A stretch of 64,000 bases of DNA from CAYZED01 sp964477445 (GTDB taxonomy: Bacteria > Bacillota > Clostridia > Lutisporales > Lutisporaceae): positions 1-64,000 of the forward strand of contig CAYZED010000015.1 in NCBI GenBank assembly GCA_964477445.1. The letters are read 5' to 3'. Within the stretch, counting starts at the first letter, position 1, and each line of letters begins with the position of its first letter. Shown here one piece after another: positions 34,254-44,800 of this stretch. Below the pieces are notes generated by a model that was not told the DNA's origin, made no database searches, and was given only the letters and a program-made list of their open reading frames with translations. The translations under genes were made by a program, and so were the position numbers.

Positions 34254-35459
34254 ATGTCATTAAGAGACAAAAATATCGTTCTTGGCGTTTCAGGTGGAAT
34301 TGCTTGCTATAAAGCATGTGAAATAGTAAGTAACCTAAAAAAATTAAACGCAAATATTGACGTAATTATGACTAAATCAGCGACTGAATTCGTGAATCCG
34401 CTCACGTTTCAGTCTCTTTCTCTAAATAAAGTCACTGTGGACATGTTTGACGAACCTAAGTATTGGGAAATAGGACATATTGCATTAGCAAAGAAAGCTG
34501 ATATTTTTCTGATAGCACCTGCCACAGCAAATGTTATAGGTAAAATTGCAAATGGAATTGCTGACGATATGTTAACAACGACGGTTATGGCCTTTAAGGG
34601 AACTGTGGTACTTGCACCTGCAATGAATACAAATATGTACGAAAATGTTGCTGTTATTGAAAATATCGAAAAATTAAAAAAACGCGGTATGATTTTTATT
34701 GATCCTGTTGTAGGAAAACTTGCGTGTGGGGATACTGGAAACGGCAAGATGGCAAATCCATCAGATATTGTAGATATGATTTGTGGAATTTTAATACCCA
34801 AACATGATTTAAAAGGCCTTAATATTCTAGTTACTGCAGGACCTACTATCGAGAAGTTTGATCCAGTAAGATATATAACTAATAATTCAAGTGGAAAAAT
34901 GGGCTTTGCAATAGCAATTCAAGCTCTAAAACGTGGTGCAAATGTTACACTAATTTCTGGTCCTACATCACTAAAACCACCTGATGGCATTAAAATAATA
35001 AATGTAGAATCTGCAGTGGAAATGAGAAATGCGGTAATTGAGAATTATCGAGATATGGATGCAATCATTAAAAGCGCTGCAGTATCCGATTATGCACCAG
35101 CAGAAATGAACGAACAAAAAATAAAAAAATCCGAAGATATTATGACCATAAAGTTAAAGAAAAATCCTGATATTCTTGCAGAACTTGGGAAATTGAAAGA
35201 AGACCGAATTTTAATTGGGTTTGCTATGGAGACAGAGAACTTAATTGAAAATGCTAAGTCGAAACTTGAATCGAAAAATTTAGATATTATAGTTGCAAAT
35301 AATCTAGGTACTGAAGGCGCAGGATTTAAAGTTGATACGAATATCGCGACTTTGTTATATAGAGATGGCAGAATTGAATATCTTGAAAAGATGAAGAAGT
35401 CAGAACTAGCAGATATCATATTGAATAAAGTTAAAGAATTAAGAGCGCTACGAACATAA
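34254..35459 (+). CDS. coaBC: bifunctional phosphopantothenoylcysteine decarboxylase / phosphopantothenate-cysteine ligase
   Basis: Two steps of coenzyme A synthesis. 401 residues. The N-terminal CoaC flavoprotein part (1-180) has GVSGGIACYKA, PATANVIGKIANGIADD and the PAMNTNM motif with the substrate-binding loop KLACGDTGNGKM after it; the CoaB part begins at LKGLNILVTAGPT and has the NNSSGKMG nucleotide motif. ATG start with GAAAGGAATG upstream. Confidence 0.97.
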   Translation: MSLRDKNIVLGVSGGIACYKACEIVSNLKKLNANIDVIMTKSATEFVNPLTFQSLSLNKVTVDMFDEPKYWEIGHIALAKKADIFLIAPATANVIGKIANGIADDMLTTTVMAFKGTVVLAPAMNTNMYENVAVIENIEKLKKRGMIFIDPVVGKLACGDTGNGKMANPSDIVDMICGILIPKHDLKGLNILVTAGPTIEKFDPVRYITNNSSGKMGFAIAIQALKRGANVTLISGPTSLKPPDGIKIINVESAVEMRNAVIENYRDMDAIIKSAAVSDYAPAEMNEQKIKKSEDIMTIKLKKNPDILAELGKLKEDRILIGFAMETENLIENAKSKLESKNLDIIVANNLGTEGAGFKVDTNIATLLYRDGRIEYLEKMKKSELADIILNKVKELRALRT

Positions 35460-35531
35460 ACTTAGGCTGGTTTGCGTTTTTTCTCAAAAATAATATTCAT
35501 TAACGCAAATTCGTAAAAAGAACAAAATTTA

Positions 35532-35556
35532 AGCAGCCTTTTAGGTTGCTTTTATA
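35532..35556 (+). terminator. terminator after coaBC
   Basis: AGCAGCC-TTTTA-GGTTGCTT hairpin with T-rich tail (one G-U pair), about 75 bp after coaBC and 41 bp before priA. Moderate strength. Confidence 0.7.
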
Positions 35557-35596
35557 TTAGTATATGAAACCATACTTTCTTGGGGAAAGGAGTAAA

Positions 35597-37849
35597 ATGT
35601 CTCAAAAATCATTTGCTGGAGTAATTACAGGAAACAAAACTAATTCAACAGATAGAATGTTTACATATGCAGTACCCACTGAAATGCAAGCATTAGCGAA
35701 TATTGGCGACCGAGTGGTAGTCCCTTTTGGCATGGGCAATAAAAGAATGGAAGGGTACATAATAGAATTTTACGCTCACTCTGATTACCCTAAAATGAAA
35801 ATGAAAAGTATAATCGAAAGAATTGATGATCGTCCGGTTTTAACTGAGGAGCAGGTCGAATTATCAAAACTAATTGCAGAACATATTCCTTGTCGTAGAT
35901 TAGATGCTATAAGGATAATGATTCCATCGATGATTACAAAGAATATTGAAAAGAAGAATTTCTTTTATAAATATATTGAACCAATTTCAGAATCAGAAAA
36001 AATCAAGAAATCTATTGAAGCAAAAAAGCTAAAAGGGAAAAGCAGTGAAATTTTAAATTTACTAATTAGTAGAAATGCCTTTGTCTCGAAAGATGAACTC
36101 AAGAATTTGTTTGGTATTTGTAATAGTAATATTGAATTGCTTCTAAAGAAAGAACTTATTTTTTCAACGTCAGAGAACAAATATAAGTTTGTAACTAGCA
36201 TGAATGAAAACCGAAAATCATTTGATTTAACAGATATCCAAAAAGAAGCTTTGAAAAAAATCGAACAGTCCTTTCTAAATAATAGAGAAGTATTACTTCA
36301 TGGAGTTACCGGGAGTGGAAAAACAGAGATATATTTTGAACTAATATCATCTGCTATTGATAAAGGAAATGAGTGTATATTTTTAGTTCCGGAAATTGCG
36401 TTGACAGCTCAAATGATTGGACGAGTAAGAGCGAAATTTGGAGAAAAAGTCGCAATATTTCATAGCGGACTCACGTCATCTGAACGTATAGATCAGTGGA
36501 GAATGGTTAGAGACAAAGAAGTTAAAATTGCTGTTGGTCCGAGATCTGCTGTTTTTTTACCATTCTCTTCACTCGGACTTATTATAGTAGATGAAGAGCA
36601 TGAAAGCGCATATAAATCAGAAATGAATCCCAGATACGATGCACGAGATGTAGCAGTATTCAGATCAAAATTAACAGGAGCAAATGTCGTTTTCGGTTCA
36701 GCAACACCTTCAATTGAAAATTATCACAAAGCAAAAAAAGGATTGATTGACTTAGTAGAACTCAGCGAAAGAATTGGTGGAAAAACTCTAGCAGTACCTA
36801 CAATTATCGATATGAGAGAAGAATTGAAAAGCGGAAATAGGTCACCTTTTAGTAAGCAATTACTAGAAGAGTTGGAGCGCGTAATAAATAGAGGAGAACA
36901 AGCTATTCTTTTTTTAAACAGAAGAGGATATTCAACCTTTGTTAGTTGTAGAGATTGCGGTGAGGCATTAAAATGTAAGCACTGTAGTGTGTCACTGACT
37001 TATCACGACAAGGGTAAATTAATTTGTCATTATTGTGGTTTTCAAATCGCTCAGCCTGAGTGTTGTCCTTCGTGTAAATCGACAAGAATAAGATATTTTG
37101 GTTCAGGAACCCAAAAAGTTGAAGATGAATTTAACAAAATTTTCGGCAATGGGAAATTGATAAGGATGGATGCAGATACCACTAGCGTAAGAGGTGCCCA
37201 TTCCCAAATAATAAAAGAATTTTCAGATGGTAAATATTCTGTAATGCTAGGAACACAAATGGTCGCTAAAGGATTAGATTTTCCAAATGTAACATTGGTT
37301 GCTGTTTTGTCAGCGGATCAAATGTTGAATATGCCCGATTTTAGGGCTGGTGAAAAGAGTTTTCAGCTATTAACACAGGTTTCTGGCAGATCTGGTCGTG
37401 GAGAAAAAGATGGAAAAGTTTTCATCCAAACATATTCACCTGAGCACTATGCACTAATTCTCGGAGCTAAACAGGACTACAAAGCTTTTTATGAAGAAGA
37501 AATATCTTTGAGAAAAATTATGGATTTACCACCCTTTAAAAGTATTACAATTATTAGATTCACAGGCGAAAATCTTGAGGAATCAAAAAAAATTGCTTTA
37601 GAAACCTCGATTAAACTAAAAAGAATCTTTGAAGAAAATGATTTAATTACTAGTATTTTAGGGCCAACTACTTCCACCATAGAAAAAGTTAAAGATAGCT
37701 ACAGATTTCAGCTCATTATAAAATACGACAATGATATAAAAGATAGGGTTGAAGAAATGCTGTTTCAGTTTAATGAAGCGGAAGAAGTTCAGAATGAAAA
37801 AAGAGCGGTACTAGTTAATATTGAGTCAAACCCTATAAATATGTTATGA
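35597..37849 (+). CDS. priA: primosomal replication restart helicase PriA
   Basis: 3'-5' helicase that reloads the replisome at stalled forks. 750 residues. Walker A GVTGSGKTEIY and DEEH box in the middle; eight zinc-binding Cys follow (CRDC, CKHC, CHYC, CPSC) and then helicase motifs GTQMVAKGLDFPNV and QVSGRSGRGEK. ATG 35597 with AAAGGAG upstream; an in-frame ATG at 35564 precedes that site. Confidence 0.97.
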   Translation: MSQKSFAGVITGNKTNSTDRMFTYAVPTEMQALANIGDRVVVPFGMGNKRMEGYIIEFYAHSDYPKMKMKSIIERIDDRPVLTEEQVELSKLIAEHIPCRRLDAIRIMIPSMITKNIEKKNFFYKYIEPISESEKIKKSIEAKKLKGKSSEILNLLISRNAFVSKDELKNLFGICNSNIELLLKKELIFSTSENKYKFVTSMNENRKSFDLTDIQKEALKKIEQSFLNNREVLLHGVTGSGKTEIYFELISSAIDKGNECIFLVPEIALTAQMIGRVRAKFGEKVAIFHSGLTSSERIDQWRMVRDKEVKIAVGPRSAVFLPFSSLGLIIVDEEHESAYKSEMNPRYDARDVAVFRSKLTGANVVFGSATPSIENYHKAKKGLIDLVELSERIGGKTLAVPTIIDMREELKSGNRSPFSKQLLEELERVINRGEQAILFLNRRGYSTFVSCRDCGEALKCKHCSVSLTYHDKGKLICHYCGFQIAQPECCPSCKSTRIRYFGSGTQKVEDEFNKIFGNGKLIRMDADTTSVRGAHSQIIKEFSDGKYSVMLGTQMVAKGLDFPNVTLVAVLSADQMLNMPDFRAGEKSFQLLTQVSGRSGRGEKDGKVFIQTYSPEHYALILGAKQDYKAFYEEEISLRKIMDLPPFKSITIIRFTGENLEESKKIALETSIKLKRIFEENDLITSILGPTTSTIEKVKDSYRFQLIIKYDNDIKDRVEEMLFQFNEAEEVQNEKRAVLVNIESNPINML

Positions 37850-37882
37850 TTACAATGCAATAAAAGAATTTTGGAGGAGCAT

Positions 37883-38353
37883 ATGGCTATTAGAGAAGTT
37901 AGACAAGAAAATGAAGATATATTAAGAAAAATTTCAAAAAAAGTTGAAGTTATTGATGATAGAATTCTCAATTTGCTGGATGATATGGCTGAAACTATGT
38001 ATAAAGCAAATGGATGTGGATTGGCAGCACCTCAAGTAGGGATATTGAGAAGAGTAATTGTAATAGATACTGGTGACGGATTAATTGAGTTAATAAATCC
38101 GGTAATAGTATATGAAAATGGTGAACAGGTTGGAAATGAAGGATGTCTTTCCGTGCTAGGGAAAATAGGAGAGGTTACCAGACCCGAAAAAGTTATCGTA
38201 AAAGGACAAAATAGAAAAGGTGAGTTTGTTCAATATGACGCAAAAGATTTTCTTGCTGTAGTTTTTTGTCATGAAATCGATCATTTAAATGGTGTTTTGT
38301 ATATAGATAAGGCCAGAAATATTACATCAACAGATAATTCGGAGGCGAAATGA
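37883..38353 (+). CDS. def: peptide deformylase
   Basis: Fe2+ enzyme that removes N-terminal formyl groups. 156 residues. All three motifs are intact: GCGLAAPQVG, EGCLSV and HEIDHLNG. ATG 37883 with GGAGGAG upstream. Its stop overlaps the fmt start (ATGA), so the deformylase and the formyltransferase are co-translated. Confidence 0.97.
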   Translation: MAIREVRQENEDILRKISKKVEVIDDRILNLLDDMAETMYKANGCGLAAPQVGILRRVIVIDTGDGLIELINPVIVYENGEQVGNEGCLSVLGKIGEVTRPEKVIVKGQNRKGEFVQYDAKDFLAVVFCHEIDHLNGVLYIDKARNITSTDNSEAK

Positions 38354-39342
38354 AAATAGTTTTTTTAGGAACGCCTGAATTTGCAGTACCTTGTCTGAGG
38401 GAATTATATAATGCAGGACATGAGATAGCGGCTGTTTTTTCTCAGCCGGATAGACCGTCGGGCAGAGGTTATAAGTTAAAGGCACCACCAGTGAAAGAAT
38501 TTGCTGTAGCGAACGGATTGAATATACACCAACCTGAAAAGATAAAATCAGAAGAAGCGATTAGCATTATACAGGACATTAATCCAGAAGTGATAGTAGT
38601 TGTAGCATATGGACAGATTTTGTCAAAAAAACTCTTAGATATTCCTCAACATGGATGTATAAATGTCCATGCTTCACTTTTGCCTAAATATAGAGGCGCA
38701 GCGCCAATTAATTGGGCGCTTATTCGCGGAGAGAAAGTTACTGGTGTCACTACTATGTTTATGGATGTGGGACTAGATACAGGGGATATGTTACTAAAAG
38801 CAGAATTACCGATTGAAGAGTGTGATAACGCTGGTACGTTATTTTCGAAATTATCTGAACTGGGTTCAAATCTTATTATAGAAACACTCGAAGGTATTAA
38901 AAAAGGAACTTTATCGAGAATTCCTCAAGATAATACGATTTCCACATATGCGCCTTTGTTAAGTCGCGATCAAAGTCGAATTGATTGGGATAAGTCATCA
39001 AAAGAAATAAATGATCTAATTCGTGGAATGAATCCTTGGCCTACAGCATGGACAACATTAAATGATAAGAAAATTAAGATATTCGAGGCAAAAATTCTAG
39101 AGAAGAGTCTATTGTCAGGAGAAGAAAACTCGGTGGAAAATAATGATTCGAAATTTGTTATAGAAAGCGGAATTTCCATAGAACCTGGGACTATTCTAAA
39201 ATCATACAAAGATTCTTTGGTAATCGCTTGCAGAGAAGGACAACTTGAAATTTTGGAGTTACAGGCTGAGAATGAAAAGAAAATGAAAGTTTCTGAATAT
39301 TTAAAAGGTCATAGAATCGAAAGTGGAAATATACTGAAATAA
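38350..39342 (+). CDS. fmt: methionyl-tRNA formyltransferase
   Basis: Formylates initiator Met-tRNA. 330 residues. GTPEFAVPCL at the start, VAYGQIL, the catalytic NVHASLLPKYRGAAPINWA near residue 105 and GVTTMFMDVGLDTGDML; C-terminal OB-like domain present, slightly longer than usual. ATG overlaps def. Confidence 0.97.
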   Translation: MKIVFLGTPEFAVPCLRELYNAGHEIAAVFSQPDRPSGRGYKLKAPPVKEFAVANGLNIHQPEKIKSEEAISIIQDINPEVIVVVAYGQILSKKLLDIPQHGCINVHASLLPKYRGAAPINWALIRGEKVTGVTTMFMDVGLDTGDMLLKAELPIEECDNAGTLFSKLSELGSNLIIETLEGIKKGTLSRIPQDNTISTYAPLLSRDQSRIDWDKSSKEINDLIRGMNPWPTAWTTLNDKKIKIFEAKILEKSLLSGEENSVENNDSKFVIESGISIEPGTILKSYKDSLVIACREGQLEILELQAENEKKMKVSEYLKGHRIESGNILK

Positions 39343-39392
39343 ATTATTTATGGAATAATCGAAACGATAAAGAAAAATGGAATGGTGAAATA

Positions 39393-40967
39393 TTGAAAGA
39401 AGATAAAAAAACTACTAGTGTAAAAAAAGGACCTTTTGTCAAGAAAGAAACTTTTGCGAAGAAAGAGCCTTTTGCAAAGAAAGAAACTTTTGCAAAGAAA
39501 GAAACTTTTGTCAAGAAAGATTCCAATGAAAAGAAGGATTCTACTACTATGAAAACAGCATTTGTAAAAAGAGCTCCGGCTGTAAAGAACGCACCTTTTG
39601 CAAAGAAAGAGCCTTTTGTCAAGAAAGAGCCTATTGTAAGAAAGCCGAATGCGAGACTCGTGGCAGTTAGAATACTTAACAAAGTAGTTGAAAATGATGC
39701 CTATTCGAACATAGAACTCAGTCGAGAACTAAGCAGAATAATTTTAGATGATCGTGATAAAGCGCTAGTTACAGAAATTGTTAATGGAACGCTGAGGAAT
39801 TTAACAAAACTTGATTTTGTTATTAAATTTTTTACTCAAGATAGAGCGGTCGATTCTGTGACGAGAAATATTCTACGCATATCTTTCTATCAGATGATAT
39901 ACTTGGACAAAATTCCGGATAATGCGATACTTAATGAAGCGGGTGAAGCGGCTAGAGTTCTTCTAGGTGAAGGGCCTGTTAAATTTGTAAATGCAATACT
40001 TAGAAATTATACTAGAAAAACTGACGAAATAGATTTTCCAAAAAGAGAAGATGACTTGGAAGAGTTTCTTAGTGTCGAGTATTCTTTTCCAAAATGGTTA
40101 ATAAAAATGTGGATTAAGAGATTTGGAAGCACATTTACTGAAGAACTTTTAGTTTCTCTTAATGAACGGCCAGATTTATCTCTCAGAATTAATCTGAAAA
40201 AAATATCAATAGAAAATTACACTCAAATATTAAAAGATAATAATATTGAATACACAGAGGGGAAATATTCTGATAGATCCATAAAAATAAATGGCAACCA
40301 TAATATTGAGAAGTTACCTGGATATTCAGATGGGAATTTTATTGTTCAAGATGAAGCGTCTATTCTCTCGGTTATTGCGCTTGGAGTTAAAAGTGGAGAT
40401 AAAGTTTTGGATTTATGTAGTGCACCTGGAGGAAAAACCACGCTGATTTCAGAATTATTAGATGGAACAGGCACTTTGATTGCTGGAGATATTCATCCAC
40501 ATAAGTTGAAACTAGTTAACGATAATTTGAGACGATTAGAACTTAAGGATGTTACGGTTAAGCTTATGGATGCTACTGTTTTTGAGGAATCATTAAGAAA
40601 TAGGTTTGACAAAATACTACTTGATGCCCCTTGCACAGGATATGGGGTAATGAGAAAAAAACCAGATATGAAATATAAAAAAAGCACAACAGAAATACAG
40701 TCTTTAGTTGAAATTCAAAGAAAAATGATAACTAATGCATCCAAATACCTTAAAAAAGGCGGTATTTTATTATATAGTACTTGTACAATATCAGAAGACG
40801 AAAACGAAAACATGATAAAATGGGCTGTTGAAGGAAATAATGGGCTTAAACTTGAGTCTTTAAAAGGTATTTTACCGAATGAAGTAGTTGGAGAAGATGG
40901 AATGGTAAGACTCTACCCTAATGTTCATGGAACTGATGGATTTTTTATTGCTAGAATGAAAAAATAG
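39393..40967 (+). CDS. rsmB: 16S rRNA (cytosine-5)-methyltransferase RsmB with repetitive basic N-terminal extension
   Basis: Methylates C967 of 16S rRNA with SAM. 524 residues against about 440 for relatives: residues 1-80 are an extra Lys-rich tail built of KKE[T/P]FAKKE hexapeptides, then the normal start NARLVAVRILNKV (NusB-like RNA-binding domain). The methyltransferase part has LDLCSAPGGKTT near residue 346, DAPCTG and the catalytic STCTI. TTG start with a weak site; a start at the internal boundary was considered, but no ribosome-binding site is seen there. Confidence 0.93.
   Translation: MKEDKKTTSVKKGPFVKKETFAKKEPFAKKETFAKKETFVKKDSNEKKDSTTMKTAFVKRAPAVKNAPFAKKEPFVKKEPIVRKPNARLVAVRILNKVVENDAYSNIELSRELSRIILDDRDKALVTEIVNGTLRNLTKLDFVIKFFTQDRAVDSVTRNILRISFYQMIYLDKIPDNAILNEAGEAARVLLGEGPVKFVNAILRNYTRKTDEIDFPKREDDLEEFLSVEYSFPKWLIKMWIKRFGSTFTEELLVSLNERPDLSLRINLKKISIENYTQILKDNNIEYTEGKYSDRSIKINGNHNIEKLPGYSDGNFIVQDEASILSVIALGVKSGDKVLDLCSAPGGKTTLISELLDGTGTLIAGDIHPHKLKLVNDNLRRLELKDVTVKLMDATVFEESLRNRFDKILLDAPCTGYGVMRKKPDMKYKKSTTEIQSLVEIQRKMITNASKYLKKGGILLYSTCTISEDENENMIKWAVEGNNGLKLESLKGILPNEVVGEDGMVRLYPNVHGTDGFFIARMKK
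39415..39642 (+). repeat. 18-bp in-frame minisatellite at the rsmB 5' end
   Basis: AAGAAAGAAACTTTTGCA-type units, at least six in the first block and three near 39592-39640, encoding KKETFA/KKEPFV. Adjacent copies are nearly identical. Confidence 0.88.
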
Positions 40968-40974
40968 GTGAATC

Positions 40975-42003
40975 TTGAAGAGAAATATTAAAGATTTAGA
41001 TATTCTTGAAATTGAAAATTTTATTAAAATGATTGGTGAAAAGAAATTTAGAACCGATCAAATATTCAAATGGATTTATTCAGATATCTCAGATTTTGAG
41101 GAAATGTCAGACCTACCTAAGACTCTTAGATTAAAATTAGCAGATGAATTTGATATTAAAAAAGCTGAAATTCAAAGAAAACAAGTTTCGAGAGTTGATG
41201 GCACTATCAAATATTTACTAAAACTAAGCGATGAAGTATTGATTGAAACAGTATCAATGCAATATAAGCATGGTCATTCTGTTTGTATTTCTACACAGGC
41301 TGGATGTAGAATGGGGTGTACATTTTGTGCATCTGGATTAAATGGGCTAGAACGAAATCTTACACCTGGAGAAATGATTGAACAAATCATGTTAGTTCAA
41401 AGAGATACTGGAGTTAGGGTTGATAGTCTTGTTCTAATGGGTACTGGAGAACCATTTGATAACTATTCAAATGTTATGAAGTTTTTAAGAAATCTAATTC
41501 ATCCCATCGGATTAAATATAGGTCAAAGGCATATAACGATATCCACAGCAGGGATTGTTCCGGGAATTCTTAATCTTTCAAATGAAGGATTGCAGATAAA
41601 TTTGGCGATATCACTTCATAATCCTTTTAACGAGGAAAGAAGCGAAATTATGCCAATTAACAAAAAATATCCGATTGACATGTTAATTGCTACCTGTAAG
41701 AATTATTATGCCGTCACTAAAAGAAGAGTTACATTTGAATACGCATTAATTATGGATTTGAATGATTCTGAAAGACACGCGGCTGAACTTGTTAAACTTT
41801 TGTCTGGATTTGATTGTCATATAAACTTAATTCCAGTAAATGAAGTAATAGAATCTGGAATGCATAAATCTAAGGCTGATGTAGTAAATAAATTTTTTAA
41901 TTATCTTAAAGGAAAGGGATTAAATGTGACTATCAGACGGGAACTTGGCAATGACATTGATAGTGCATGTGGTCAGCTCAGATTAAGGCACAAAGTTGAA
42001 TAA
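40975..42003 (+). CDS. rlmN: 23S rRNA (adenine-2-C2)-methyltransferase RlmN
   Basis: Radical SAM enzyme that methylates A2503 of 23S rRNA and A37 of some tRNAs. 342 residues. CRMGCTFC cluster motif near residue 112; catalytic Cys near the C-terminus in DIDSACGQLR. TTG start with AGGTGA upstream, 7 bp after rsmB. Confidence 0.97.
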   Translation: MKRNIKDLDILEIENFIKMIGEKKFRTDQIFKWIYSDISDFEEMSDLPKTLRLKLADEFDIKKAEIQRKQVSRVDGTIKYLLKLSDEVLIETVSMQYKHGHSVCISTQAGCRMGCTFCASGLNGLERNLTPGEMIEQIMLVQRDTGVRVDSLVLMGTGEPFDNYSNVMKFLRNLIHPIGLNIGQRHITISTAGIVPGILNLSNEGLQINLAISLHNPFNEERSEIMPINKKYPIDMLIATCKNYYAVTKRRVTFEYALIMDLNDSERHAAELVKLLSGFDCHINLIPVNEVIESGMHKSKADVVNKFFNYLKGKGLNVTIRRELGNDIDSACGQLRLRHKVE

Positions 42004-42077
42004 AACGTTGTCTCATGTATTAATAACATAGTTATAAGCAAATTATTAAAGCTAATAAAGCGTGAAGTGAGGTCAAT

Positions 42078-42827
42078 ATGATATTTGCCGGAAAAACCGA
42101 TAAGGGACTAAAAAGAAATAATAATGAGGATGCACTTTTTTACCAGCTTATTAACGGATGGGGCGTTTATATTGTTGCTGATGGAATGGGAGGGCATAGT
42201 GCTGGAGAAATCGCTAGTAAACTAGCGGTGGAGACAATATCCAATATCCTGAAAAGCGATTTAACCGAGAGTCATGAAGGTTGTAATGTTATTGAGGTTT
42301 TAATCAAGGCCGTGAAAATTGCTAACGAAAAAATCTATGAAAAGTCCAATAGCGAAACAGAATTTGCTGGAATGGGAACAACTTTGTCCTCAGTTCTTAC
42401 AAACAAAAATGTTCTTGTTATTGCACATGTAGGTGATAGTAGGATTTATTTGCTACGTGGAGAAGAACTAATTCAACTAACTTCAGATCATTCATATGTT
42501 GCAGAATTGCTAAAAAATGGAGTGATTACGAAAGAGGAAGCGAAAACACATCCAAAGAAGAATTATATATATAGAAATTTAGGATATGAATTAGATATAG
42601 AGATTGATACATCGTGTAATCAATATCTTGAGGGAGATAAAATATTAATCTGTTCTGACGGTTTAAGTAACCAGATAGATGATTATGAAATTAAACAAAT
42701 ATTACTTGAAAACACTGATCCACAAGCATCTATTGATAAACTTATTGATTTAGTTATAAAAAGAGGCGGTTATGACAATATAACCGCTGTAGTAGTTCAT
42801 AACGTTGGAGGTAGTGAAATATTATGA
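42078..42827 (+). CDS. prpC: PP2C-type Ser/Thr phosphatase
   Basis: Partner phosphatase of PrkC. 249 residues. Metal-binding motifs are all present: RNNNEDA, VADGMGGHSAGE, AHVGDSRIYLL, CSDGLS and YDNITAVVV. ATG start with GTGAGG upstream; its stop overlaps prkC by 4 bp. Confidence 0.96.
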   Translation: MIFAGKTDKGLKRNNNEDALFYQLINGWGVYIVADGMGGHSAGEIASKLAVETISNILKSDLTESHEGCNVIEVLIKAVKIANEKIYEKSNSETEFAGMGTTLSSVLTNKNVLVIAHVGDSRIYLLRGEELIQLTSDHSYVAELLKNGVITKEEAKTHPKKNYIYRNLGYELDIEIDTSCNQYLEGDKILICSDGLSNQIDDYEIKQILLENTDPQASIDKLIDLVIKRGGYDNITAVVVHNVGGSEIL

Positions 42828-44779
42828 TTGGAAAAATTCTTGCAGAAAGATATGAAATTATTGAAAAAATCGGTGGCGGCGGTATGGCCATTGTTTATAA
42901 AGCCAAAGACCGTGTATTGAATAGATTTGTAGCGATTAAAGTATTAAGAAGTGAATTTAAAGAAGATGATGATTTTATTAAAAGATTTGAAAGAGAAGCT
43001 CAATCTGCAGCGGCCCTTTCACATTCAAATATAGTTAGTATTCATGATGTTGGTGTATCAGAAGATACATATTTTATTGTTATGGAATATATTAAAGGTG
43101 GTACTTTAAAGGAACTAATAAGAGATAAAGGTGCACTAAATATCGAAATAGCTACTTCATATGCTATCCAAATATGTTCAGCTATTGAATGTGCGCATAA
43201 CAATTCTATTATTCATAGGGATATTAAGTCACATAATATTATGATAAAAGATGAAGGCAATATTAAAGTTACAGATTTCGGAATTGCCAGAGCAGCTACA
43301 TCTTCAACTTTAACGAATACTGGTAACTTGATTGGTTCAGTGCATTATTTTTCACCTGAACAAGCAAAAGGTATACACAGCGACGAAAAATCTGACATTT
43401 ACTCATTTGGTATTGTTTTTTATGAAATGGTAACAGGCAGATTGCCTTTTGAGGGCGACACGCCAGTAGCTGTGGCATTAAAACAAATACAAGAAGATCC
43501 GATTCTTCCATCAATAATAAATAAACTTGTTCCGCGCTCGATCGAGAGCATTATCCTTAAATGCATGGAAAAGGATCCACGTTATAGATATGAAGATTCA
43601 GAAGAAATAATTAAAGATCTAAAGCAATCATTAATTATGCCAAATGGAGATTATGTTAAGAAAAAAAGAAATGACTTTGAAGAAACCATAATAATAACAA
43701 AAAAAGATGTTAACGACGAAGTTGAAAAAAACGCATCAACTAACAATATGGACCAAGAAATGTATAAGAACAAAACTGATAATAGAACCGGTAATGCAAT
43801 GAATCATAATAGACCGGGAAATAAACCAAAAAAGAATAAGAAGACACTATATATTGCAATTGTTGCATGGCTTGCGGCATTGGTTATTATTACCTTAAGT
43901 GGATATTTAATATTGAATAAAGTTTTTAGTGTTGATTCTGTTATTGTACCTAGCGTTGTTGGACTAACTGAGTCGGAAGCAAGAAATATTCTGTCTGAAA
44001 AAGGATTTGAGATGGAAGTTACCGGCAATGTTACTAATGCTGAGATTCCTGAAGGTTCTGTTATAGACCAAGATCCAAAAGCAAATGACACTAATAAGTT
44101 ATTAAATCCTGTTAAAGTAACAATTAGCAAAGGTGCGCCAAAAGTTAAGGTTCCAAATCTTATAAATACAAATTATGTAGATATCGATTTAAAACTAAGA
44201 AATATTGGTCTTGTTGAAGGTGTGATGTCTTCTGAGTATAGTAATCTTCCCAAGGGTAACGTAATAAAACAAAAAATTGAATCAAATACAGAAGTTGATC
44301 AAGGAACCGCAATAGACTATACAATTAGTCTTGGACCTGAAAAAATTACACTTGAAAATTATATTGGACTAAATCTTGAAACAGTAAAAGATAGTTTAAA
44401 AAACTCAGATCTTATATTAGGTGATATAAAACTAGAAAATAGTAATGATTACCCGAAGGATATTGTTATTGAACAAAGTATCAAGGCTGGTACGGAAATA
44501 AGTAGAAAAAGCATCGTAAATTTTGTAGTGAGTCTTGGTCCAAGTTCAGACGCTACTGGATCATCCTATAACTTAAAAATTGAACTGCCAAATAATACAG
44601 ATGCAATGAAAGTAACTGTGTTTTCAAGGCAGAATGGAAAACAAGAAAAAATCTTTGATGAAAATCACTCGTTTAGTGAAAGTCCGTTAACTATTTCTGT
44701 GACCGGAACTGGACTAGTTTTCTTTGATGTTTACATTAATGATTTATTATACAAAACCAGAAGTTATCAATTCAAATAG
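42824..44779 (+). CDS. prkC: PASTA-domain Ser/Thr protein kinase
   Basis: Membrane kinase that senses muropeptides or lipid II and controls wall growth and, in sporeformers, germination. 651 residues. Kinase domain 10-270 with GGGGMAIVYKA loop, HRDIKSHNIM catalytic loop and DFGIARA; one membrane helix about 342-365; three PASTA repeats about 370-575; and a C-terminal beta-rich region. Linker 275-340 is polar. ATG overlaps prpC. Confidence 0.97.
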   Translation: MIGKILAERYEIIEKIGGGGMAIVYKAKDRVLNRFVAIKVLRSEFKEDDDFIKRFEREAQSAAALSHSNIVSIHDVGVSEDTYFIVMEYIKGGTLKELIRDKGALNIEIATSYAIQICSAIECAHNNSIIHRDIKSHNIMIKDEGNIKVTDFGIARAATSSTLTNTGNLIGSVHYFSPEQAKGIHSDEKSDIYSFGIVFYEMVTGRLPFEGDTPVAVALKQIQEDPILPSIINKLVPRSIESIILKCMEKDPRYRYEDSEEIIKDLKQSLIMPNGDYVKKKRNDFEETIIITKKDVNDEVEKNASTNNMDQEMYKNKTDNRTGNAMNHNRPGNKPKKNKKTLYIAIVAWLAALVIITLSGYLILNKVFSVDSVIVPSVVGLTESEARNILSEKGFEMEVTGNVTNAEIPEGSVIDQDPKANDTNKLLNPVKVTISKGAPKVKVPNLINTNYVDIDLKLRNIGLVEGVMSSEYSNLPKGNVIKQKIESNTEVDQGTAIDYTISLGPEKITLENYIGLNLETVKDSLKNSDLILGDIKLENSNDYPKDIVIEQSIKAGTEISRKSIVNFVVSLGPSSDATGSSYNLKIELPNNTDAMKVTVFSRQNGKQEKIFDENHSFSESPLTISVTGTGLVFFDVYINDLLYKTRSYQFK

Positions 44780-44800
44780 AGTCGAAAACGAGGAAATTTT

